Positions 1 through 5,191 of a stretch of 7,625 nt of DNA are shown here, one piece after another. The translations under genes and the position numbers were made by a program. Position 1 is the stretch's first letter. Each line of letters begins with the position of its first letter. The DNA is from DAIOEK01 sp964600595 (GTDB lineage Bacteria > Chloroflexota > Anaerolineae > Anaerolineales > Anaerolineaceae). The stretch lies in the NCBI GenBank assembly GCA_964600595.1, contig CAZRKL010000124.1, positions 1 to 7,625 on the forward strand. The letters run 5' to 3'. Below the pieces are notes generated by a model that was given only the letters and a program-made list of their open reading frames with translations, made no database searches and had not been told where the DNA came from.

Positions 1-403
1 CTCCAAAATGGATCCTCAAATCTTGCGGGAAGGTTATGTTAACCTGGTCAGAAAATTATTTGAACCAGAATCAGTTTACCAACGGATCAACACTCTGTTA
101 GAGCACTTCAACCCACGCCGGGAACCTGTTACGATGACCTGGACTGAAGTGAAGGCATTTGTTAGAACGATTGTGTGGATTGGTATCCAGAGTGATGCGC
201 GCAGCCAGTATTGGAAACTTTTCTGGAGAACTATCATCAAGTATCCATCAAAGTTGCCACTGGCAATCACAATGACTGTCTTTGCATATCATTTTCGCGT
301 GATGAGTTTGGAACACCTACACATTCGACCGATAGGCAAAAATGAACTTACTTTTCCAATAGAATCTCAGATACTTGAATACGAACCTGCATCCATAAAA
401 TAA
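1..403 (+). CDS. B12-binding domain radical SAM protein, C-terminal end (DUF4070-like), 5' partial
   Basis: The reading frame is open from the left edge of the window (codons start at nt 2) to TAA at 401-403, so about 133 C-terminal residues are visible. The Met at nt 8 is almost certainly internal, because the frame continues upstream of it and no ribosome binding site is visible. The segment has the features I associate with the C-terminal DUF4070 domain of B12-binding radical SAM proteins: an EGYVNLVRKLFEPESVYQRI stretch, then a helical, Trp- and Arg-rich region (WTEVKAFVRTIVWIGIQ, YWKLFWRTIIKYP), and a short basic/hydrophobic end. The cobalamin-binding domain and the CxxxCxxC radical SAM core would lie outside the window. 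The substrate is unknown. The gene ends seven bases before a strong terminator hairpin, so it closes its transcription unit. The family call rests on recognition of the C-terminal pattern only. Confidence 0.65.
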   Translation, partial: SKMDPQILREGYVNLVRKLFEPESVYQRINTLLEHFNPRREPVTMTWTEVKAFVRTIVWIGIQSDARSQYWKLFWRTIIKYPSKLPLAITMTVFAYHFRVMSLEHLHIRPIGKNELTFPIESQILEYEPASIK

Positions 404-409
404 GTGACG

Positions 410-447
410 AATAATCACTCCCCAGGATTTCTGGGGAGTGATTATTT
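410..447 (+). terminator. Rho-independent-type terminator after the radical SAM gene
   Basis: A perfect 16-bp inverted repeat: left arm AATAATCACTCCCCAG (410-425), five-base loop GATTT, right arm 431-446. The upper stem is GC-rich and the base AT-rich, ending in ATTATTT. There is no long U-tract beyond the stem, but the A/T-rich base makes it near-symmetric, so it could stop transcription in either direction. It begins seven bases after the stop codon of the upstream gene, the expected place for an end-of-operon terminator. Confidence 0.85.
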
Positions 448-492
448 AAGGGTAAAATTATCTCAACAAGATGATTCAACCTGAGGATATAT

Positions 493-1395
493 ATGAATAA
501 ATTGTTTGGTGGAATTGAAGCGGGTGGAACAAAATTTGTGTGTATGGCAGGTACCGATCCAGACCATATTGATCGAGAGATCCGTTTACCTACCACAACC
601 CCAGGGGAAACAATTAGTCAAGTAGTGGAGTTTTTTACACCGTATTATCAGAAAAATCAACTTTTGGGTATCGGAATTGGATCTTTCGGTCCGGTAGATT
701 TGCAGAATAATTCATCGAAATTTGGATACATAACATCCACGCCCAAACCGGGATGGCAAAATACCAATATTTGCGGAGATATTTCGAAAATAATCAATGT
801 TCCCATCGCCTTTGATACTGATGTAAACGCTGCTGCTTTTGGAGAGCTATACTGGTCGGGCGCAAAGGGAAAGCTGGATCCATTTGTTTATATAACAGTA
901 GGCACGGGGATTGGTGTGGGTGTGATTGCGAATCAAGCCCCTATCCACGGGTTGGTTCATACCGAAGGTGGTCATATCCTGATCCCGCAGGATAAGATGA
1001 GCGATCCTTTTGAGGGGATTTGTCCTTATCACAAAAATTGTCTTGAAGGTCTGGCATCCGGGCCAGCAATCAAAGCCAGGTGGAATATCCCTGCTCAGGA
1101 TTTACCAGATAATCATCCAGCATGGGATCTTGAAGCCAGATATATCGCTCTGGCAATCTGTAATATCATCATGATGTATTCCCCAATGCGGATTGTTGTC
1201 GGCGGAGGAGTTGCGCAACATCCCGGATTGTTAGATGTAATCAGGTCAAAAACACTTTCCCTGGTAAATAATTACGTCCAATCAGACACTCTATTAAATA
1301 ATATATCTGACTATATCATCCCTCCAAAGTTGGGGAATCAGTCTGGTGTATTGGGCGCGATTGCCCTGGCAGTTGATGCCTGCGGCGAAGGTTGA
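493..1395 (+). CDS. ROK-family sugar kinase, fructokinase-like (YdhR/GmuE/ScrK type)
   Basis: A 300-residue cytoplasmic kinase that probably transfers phosphate from ATP to C6 of fructose or a related hexose, feeding glycolysis. In order it shows the N-terminal phosphate-binding motif GGIEAGGTK (6-14), GIGSFGPVD (60-69), and FDTDVNAAAFGE (107-118), where D110 is the likely catalytic base. TVGTGIGVGV (135-144) is the second phosphate loop. The ROK sugar/zinc signature follows: H156-x-E158 and H161, then C177, H180 and C183 in CPYHKNCLEGLASGP. The zinc set is complete. The C-terminal GGGVAQHPGLL (237-247) is the usual ROK nucleotide-side motif. Length matches the family (about 290-300). The ATG at 493 has a GAGG site at 483-486 and starts right at the conserved N-terminus. 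Substrate preference cannot be fixed: fructose is most likely, mannose or glucose possible. No sugar transporter or glycosidase neighbours are present. Confidence 0.9.
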   Translation: MNKLFGGIEAGGTKFVCMAGTDPDHIDREIRLPTTTPGETISQVVEFFTPYYQKNQLLGIGIGSFGPVDLQNNSSKFGYITSTPKPGWQNTNICGDISKIINVPIAFDTDVNAAAFGELYWSGAKGKLDPFVYITVGTGIGVGVIANQAPIHGLVHTEGGHILIPQDKMSDPFEGICPYHKNCLEGLASGPAIKARWNIPAQDLPDNHPAWDLEARYIALAICNIIMMYSPMRIVVGGGVAQHPGLLDVIRSKTLSLVNNYVQSDTLLNNISDYIIPPKLGNQSGVLGAIALAVDACGEG

Positions 1396-1404
1396 TTATT
1401 AGGG

Positions 1405-1432
1405 TTGACTATTTGTTTTAGTGGACTAGTAT
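1405..1432 (+). promoter_or_regulatory. Putative sigma70-type promoter for the 74-residue protein gene
   Basis: TTGACT (1405-1410, five of six matches to the -35 consensus), a 16-base spacer, and TAGTAT (1427-1432, four of six matches to -10). Transcription would start near 1439 and leave a leader of about 34 nt before the ATG at 1473. This suggests the small gene can be expressed independently of the kinase upstream. It is a consensus-match prediction only. Confidence 0.45.
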
Positions 1433-1472
1433 TAAGTAATATCAACAATTGAAAAAAATGAAAGGGGTAAAG

Positions 1473-1697
1473 ATGGCTTATACACTCGATTCAACAATTG
1501 GAACTATATTGGATGATCTAAATGCAGTAAAAATTCTGGACAAGTACATCCCTGGTATTTCAACAAATCCTCTCATTGGAATGGCAAGGGGAATGACCAT
1601 CGGCGCGGTATTAAATATGCCCCAGGCGAAACAGGCGGGAATAACAAAAGAAGCTGTTGAAAAAGTACTTGCGGAAATTAACGCGATCAAGAAGTAA
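1473..1697 (+). CDS. Small helical protein of unknown function (74 aa)
   Basis: A small soluble protein (MAYTLDSTIG... to ...INAIKK) with no signal peptide, membrane helix or cysteine. It reads as a chain of short helices: DSTIGTILDDLNAVKILDKYIPGI, then a PLIGMARGMTIGAVLNM segment, then a terminal helix AGITKEAVEKVLAEINAIKK. The pattern resembles, from memory, a short C-terminal module found after some alpha/beta-hydrolase or glycosidase domains, and loosely DUF1858-like domains, though it lacks their cysteines; here it stands alone. The start is placed at ATG 1473 because AAAGGGGT (1461-1468) lies at proper spacing. The in-frame TTG at 1449 and ATG at 1458 have no ribosome binding site. The gene lies 77 bp after the kinase and converges on ldh with a 12-bp gap. 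Function is unknown; that it is a real gene is likely from its site, composition and promoter. Confidence 0.75.
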   Translation: MAYTLDSTIGTILDDLNAVKILDKYIPGISTNPLIGMARGMTIGAVLNMPQAKQAGITKEAVEKVLAEINAIKK

Positions 1698-1709
1698 CCA
1701 AAAATCAGC

Positions 1710-2663
1710 CTAATATCCAATTTCCTTCAGCAAATTGTGCATTACATTTGCTGAATTTTGGAATCCAGACAACTCCTTATCCGACAACGTCAGATTTATG
1801 GTTTTTATAACCCCATCTCTGCCAATAACGGTTGGCATACTGAGGTAGACATCTTCTATTCCGGGGTATCCCTGGATATGTGTTGATACTGATAAAACTG
1901 TATGCTGATCCCTCAGGATAGCTTCACATATACGTAGCAATCCATTTGCAATCGCGTAGAATGTTGCACCTTTGCGCTGGATAATATCATAAGCTGCATT
2001 CTTTGTTTGTTCGAAGATATTCTGCCACACTTTTTCTTTATAACTGACACAATTTGCCCGGCAGTAATCTTCCAACCGCATACCAGCAATATTTGCCAGT
2101 GACCATACAGGCACTTCACTATCTCCATGTTCCCCAATAATATACGCATGAACACTCCGTGGATCAACTTGCGCGTGCTCACTCAGTAAGTATCTGAACC
2201 TGGCAGTATCCAGAATGGTTCCAGATCCAATCACATGCTTATCCGGCAATCCGCTTTCTTTCCAGGAAACATAACTGAGTATATCGACGGGGTTTGTGGC
2301 AATCAATAAGATTCCGTTCGGGTTATGATCGACAATTTGCGGAATAATTCTTTTAAAAATATTTGTATTTTTGTGTACCAGATCGAGTCGTGTTTCTCCG
2401 GGTTTCTGACTGGCCCCCGCTGTAACGACCGTGATAGCCGCACCCTTGCAATCCTCATATGTTCCGGAATATATCTTTACCGGATTTGTAAAAGGAATAG
2501 CATGGTTCAAATCCATCACCTCGCCTTCTGCTTTAGTCTGGTTTGCATCAATCAGCACCATCTCAGACGCCAGACCACTCAGCAATAGCGCGTACGCAAA
2601 TGTTGCACCGACGTTCCCTACGCCAACAATGGCGATCTTTACTTTGGATTTGTGAATTGTCAT
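1710..2663 (-). CDS. ldh: L-lactate dehydrogenase, predicted FBP-activated
   Basis: A 317-residue cytosolic NAD-dependent L-lactate dehydrogenase (pyruvate + NADH to L-lactate + NAD+), which regenerates NAD+ in fermentation. The Rossmann motif is GVGNVG (14-19), with D39 as the NAD-selecting acidic residue. GASQKPGETRLDLVHKN (83-99) is the mobile loop: Q86 (conventional Gln102) specifies pyruvate and not oxaloacetate, so this is not malate dehydrogenase, and R92 is the catalytic arginine. TNPVD (123-127), D152, R155 (substrate carboxylate), H179 in GEHGDSE (proton donor) and T234 complete the active site. R157 and H172 match Arg173 and His188 of the fructose-1,6-bisphosphate site of allosteric bacterial LDHs. 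The ATG at 2663 has AGAAGGG just upstream (complement of 2670-2676). It lies 14 bp after ligA on the same strand and is probably cotranscribed with it. Confidence 0.96.
   Translation of the reverse strand: MTIHKSKVKIAIVGVGNVGATFAYALLLSGLASEMVLIDANQTKAEGEVMDLNHAIPFTNPVKIYSGTYEDCKGAAITVVTAGASQKPGETRLDLVHKNTNIFKRIIPQIVDHNPNGILLIATNPVDILSYVSWKESGLPDKHVIGSGTILDTARFRYLLSEHAQVDPRSVHAYIIGEHGDSEVPVWSLANIAGMRLEDYCRANCVSYKEKVWQNIFEQTKNAAYDIIQRKGATFYAIANGLLRICEAILRDQHTVLSVSTHIQGYPGIEDVYLSMPTVIGRDGVIKTINLTLSDKELSGFQNSANVMHNLLKEIGY
1726..1759 (+). terminator. Possible terminator for the 74-aa gene, inside the 3' end of ldh
   Basis: A perfect 10-bp inverted repeat TTCAGCAAAT (1726-1735) / ATTTGCTGAA (1746-1755) with a 10-base loop, followed on the + strand by TTTT (1756-1759). 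It lies 28 bases past the stop of the small + strand gene but inside the coding end of the convergent ldh. The stem has only three G-C pairs and the T-tract is short, so termination would be weak. On the minus strand no T-tract follows. It may be chance. Confidence 0.3.
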
Positions 2664-2677
2664 TTATTACCCTTCTG

Positions 2678-4705
2678 TTATCCGGCTAATAGCTTTAGAC
2701 TTTCCTCATCCAGTGTTGGGATACCAAGAAGCTTCGCTTTCTCAAGTTTACTTCCTGCGTTTTCTCCCAAAACCAGATAATCGGTATTCTTGCTAACGCT
2801 GTCAGTTACTTTACCACCATGTGAAAGTATAAGACTTTTCGCGTCATCTCTGCTGAGTGTGGGTAAGGTTCCAGTAATTACAAAAACCTTTCCCTCCAGG
2901 GTTAATGATACCAATGCCGATTTTCCCGCTGAGTCATCTTTGGTTTTTACACCAGCAAGTTTTAGTTTTTCAAGCAGATTTTGGTTTGCCTCGCGTTGGA
3001 ACCAATCCCAAATTGAAAGAGCGGTATTGGGTCCTACGCCTTCAATATTTTGAAGGTCTTCAATGGAAGCCTGGGCTAAAAGGTCGATATCAGGATAATG
3101 ATTTGCGAGGTTGATGGCGCTAATTTCCCCTACACCTTTCATTCCTAATGCGGTGATTAATCTTGGCAGAGGCCGATTTTTTGATTCCTCAATAGCATTC
3201 AGAAGGTTTTGTATTTTTTTCTCACCAAATCCTTCGAGATTTGTTAAATTTTCTATTGTCAGGTAGTAGATGTCACCAACATCCTTTACTAATCCTGTTT
3301 CAGCCAGCAGTTCGACGATCTTAATCCCCAGCCCGACAATATCCATTGCTTCTCGTGATACAAAATGTTCCAGGTTGCGTACTAATTGAGCCGGGCAGGA
3401 AGCATTTACACAATACCAGGCAATTTCACCTTCAATATGCTCTGATGCTGTACCACATACCGGGCATGTTGACGGTGGGATAAATACTGACTCTTTTCCC
3501 GTTCTCAAACCGGTGATTGGTCCAATAACATAAGGGATCACTTCACCTGCCCGTTTGACAAGGACCGAATCTCCTATTCTGATATCTTTTTCTGAAATAT
3601 AGTCAAAATTATGCAAAGTTGCCTGACGCACGATCACCCCTCCAATTTCCACAGGCTCCAAAATAGCATAGGGGGTTAATACACCAGTCCTGCCAACATT
3701 TACTCGAATATCATTGAGTCTGGTTGTTACTTCTCTTGCGGGGAATTTGTATGCCATGGCACCGCGAGGATCTTTTCCTGCAAATCCGAGAGCCTCGGCA
3801 GTATCTAAATCATTCAGCTTGATTACCATTCCGTCAATTTCAAATGGAATCTGATCCCTGGTTTCGCCGGCTGCCAAACACGCACGGATGGCTTCGTGAA
3901 TATCATCACATAACATTGCCAATTTTGTAACCGGAAAACCCATCTTGCTCAGAAAATTCAATACCTGCCATTGTGTCTGTGGGGGGTTATCTCCATCGAA
4001 TTCAACAATTTGATAGATGAGTATGGTTAAGGGACGTGAAGCTGTGAGGGAGGGATCTAATTGCCTTAATGAGCCCGCAGCGGTGTTCCGGGGATTTAGA
4101 TACACTTTTTCGCCATCCTGCGCGAGCTTGGCGTTTAGTTTGTCAAACTCTGCTGTGTGGATGAACGCTTCACCACGAACAACAAGTTTTTGGGGTGGAT
4201 TGAAATCAATTTTATTAACCGGAATTCTTAACGGCAGCGAACGAATCGTCCGTAAATTGGTTGTGATATCCTCTCCCGTAATCCCATCACCCCGTGTGGC
4301 ACCCTGAATAAATAAACCATTTTCATAATGCAAAACTACCGTCAATCCATCTATTTTCGGCTCTACAACAAATTTGCTTTTGGCAACTCTTTCATCGAGT
4401 TTAAGTATTCGGGCATACCATGCTAATACATCATCCCCGCTGAATGAGTTCGCCAGACTGAGGATAGGCGCGGGATGTGTTACCTTGTTGAATTTAGTGG
4501 CAGCAATAACCGAAATTCGCTGGGTTGGTGAATCTGGCGTCACCCACTCAGGGTGCTTTGCTTCGATACTTTTTAATTTATTGAGTAACAAATCAAATTC
4601 AGAATCACTAATAACAGGCGCATCCATCACATGATATAGATAATTATGATGTTGAATTTGTTCGCGCAAATTCTGTAATTCTTCTAAAATATTCGCATCT
4701 GTCAT
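2678..4705 (-). CDS. ligA: NAD-dependent DNA ligase LigA
   Basis: Essential nick-sealing enzyme of replication and repair, which uses NAD+ to adenylate itself and then the 5' phosphate. With the start at 4705 it has 675 residues, normal for the family. Domains in order: Ia NMN-binding (Y24-H25, D34, F37-D38 in YHVMDAPVISDSEFD); adenylation domain with catalytic K117 in KIDG (117-120), RGE (177-179), EIDGMVIKL (289-297) and YKFPA (319-323); OB fold starting around 330; a four-cysteine zinc finger (C414, C417, C432, C437); helix-hairpin-helix repeats about 450-570, including GVGEI and IEGVGP; and a C-terminal BRCT domain about 600-670. All key residues are present. The ATG at 4705 is preferred because AAAGG lies 8 bases upstream and MTDANILEEL is a typical LigA N-terminus; an in-frame ATG at 4720 would add MKGFT but has a poorer site. 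It heads a likely two-gene transcript with ldh. Confidence 0.97.
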   Translation of the reverse strand: MTDANILEELQNLREQIQHHNYLYHVMDAPVISDSEFDLLLNKLKSIEAKHPEWVTPDSPTQRISVIAATKFNKVTHPAPILSLANSFSGDDVLAWYARILKLDERVAKSKFVVEPKIDGLTVVLHYENGLFIQGATRGDGITGEDITTNLRTIRSLPLRIPVNKIDFNPPQKLVVRGEAFIHTAEFDKLNAKLAQDGEKVYLNPRNTAAGSLRQLDPSLTASRPLTILIYQIVEFDGDNPPQTQWQVLNFLSKMGFPVTKLAMLCDDIHEAIRACLAAGETRDQIPFEIDGMVIKLNDLDTAEALGFAGKDPRGAMAYKFPAREVTTRLNDIRVNVGRTGVLTPYAILEPVEIGGVIVRQATLHNFDYISEKDIRIGDSVLVKRAGEVIPYVIGPITGLRTGKESVFIPPSTCPVCGTASEHIEGEIAWYCVNASCPAQLVRNLEHFVSREAMDIVGLGIKIVELLAETGLVKDVGDIYYLTIENLTNLEGFGEKKIQNLLNAIEESKNRPLPRLITALGMKGVGEISAINLANHYPDIDLLAQASIEDLQNIEGVGPNTALSIWDWFQREANQNLLEKLKLAGVKTKDDSAGKSALVSLTLEGKVFVITGTLPTLSRDDAKSLILSHGGKVTDSVSKNTDYLVLGENAGSKLEKAKLLGIPTLDEESLKLLAG

Positions 4706-4722
4706 GGTGAAACCTTTCATGA

Positions 4723-4752
4723 TTGAAACGTTCCTACGGTATAATTTATTAG
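4723..4752 (+). promoter_or_regulatory. Possible promoter of the 4796-7625 cluster
   Basis: The divergent gap carries a perfect -10 hexamer TATAAT at 4740-4745, but bases at the right distance upstream (around 4716-4722) are a poor -35. An alternative is TTGAAA (4723-4728), 18 bases, TATTAG (4747-4752). Either would start transcription about 35-45 bases before the ATG at 4796. The region is shared back-to-back with the ligA promoter. Which element is used cannot be decided from sequence. Confidence 0.35.
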
Positions 4753-4753
4753 G

Positions 4754-4781
4754 ATTCTAATACTGAAATATCCTGCGTCAA
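4754..4781 (-). promoter_or_regulatory. Putative sigma70-type promoter of ligA-ldh
   Basis: Read on the minus strand: TTGACG (complement of 4776-4781, five of six matches), a 16-base spacer, TAGAAT (complement of 4754-4759, five of six matches). The predicted start near 4747 gives a leader of about 40 nt to the ATG at 4705. It is the best promoter match noticed in the window. It overlaps the leader of the divergent + strand cluster. Confidence 0.6.
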
Positions 4782-4795
4782 ACAAGGAGGCAGAA

Positions 4796-5155
4796 ATGAA
4801 ATTAATCGGCAAGATAGTCTCACCCATCCTGATCTTCTTCGGTGTGATCTTTGTTTTGGGGGCTTTCAGCGAAAATGGTTCAGCTGGATGGATCATCGTG
4901 GGGTTTGTCGTGGGTGCTCTTGGATTAGGATTGGCATATTTTTCATATCACAAACCAGCCCCTGCTACCAACCAAACGCAGAATGTTACAGTGAATGTTG
5001 ACTTACCGGGCAACGTAAAATTGGAAACCTTGAAATGCCAATCTTGCGGCGGCGCTTTAGCTCCCGAGCATATTTCCATGGTTGCCGGGGCACCCGTGGT
5101 ATCTTGTCCATATTGCAAGTCGACCTATCAATTAACTGAAGAACCTAAATGGTAA
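4796..5155 (+). CDS. Two-helix membrane protein with C-terminal zinc ribbon, function unknown
   Basis: A 119-residue protein. Two hydrophobic segments (about 4-23 and 30-50) form a membrane hairpin with a short loop (SENGSAG). A linker rich in Pro, Thr, Asn and Gln follows (53-66), then a short beta-like stretch NVTVNVDLPGNVKLE. The C-terminal ribbon has CxxC pairs C81/C84 (CQSCGG) and C104/C107 (CPYC), a classic four-cysteine zinc site. The K-rich N-terminus and zinc ribbon suggest that both ends face the cytoplasm. A strong AAGGAGG (4784-4790) fixes the ATG. It is the first gene of the cluster, 36 bp ahead of the Cys-Ala tail membrane protein, so it probably serves the same process, perhaps as a partner or scaffold at the membrane. 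I recognise no characterised homologue; the zinc ribbon is clear but gives no specific function. Confidence 0.85.
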   Translation: MKLIGKIVSPILIFFGVIFVLGAFSENGSAGWIIVGFVVGALGLGLAYFSYHKPAPATNQTQNVTVNVDLPGNVKLETLKCQSCGGALAPEHISMVAGAPVVSCPYCKSTYQLTEEPKW

Positions 5156-5191
5156 ATCCATCGTATACATATTGATGGAGGAAGATACCAA

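Noticed and set aside
8..403. A complete small gene starting at ATG 8
   Set aside because: The frame is open upstream to the window edge, there is no ribosome binding site, and the sequence is a C-terminal domain; it is the end of a longer gene.
430..458. TAAAAT at 453-458 as a promoter for the sugar kinase
   Set aside because: The -10 match is good but the -35 position falls in the terminator stem with no consensus; not supported.
1449..1472. TTG 1449 or ATG 1458 as the start of the 74-aa gene
   Set aside because: Neither has a ribosome binding site; AAAGGGGT is placed for ATG 1473.
4583..4610. Phe in place of the usual Tyr in the LigA Ia motif (SEFD instead of EYD), and SLAN instead of SLDN in the next segment, as signs of a defective ligase
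   Set aside because: Both are conservative and, as I recall, common among bacterial LigA proteins; all catalytic and zinc residues are intact.
4706..4720. ATG at 4720 as the ligA start
   Set aside because: Possible, but AAAGG favours the ATG at 4705 and the shorter N-terminus fits the family; kept only as an alternative.
5157..5181. Small hairpin TCCATC/GATGGA overlapping the GGAGG of the tail protein gene, as a translational switch
   Set aside because: Only six base pairs with an 11-base loop, and most of the ribosome binding site stays free; too weak to claim.
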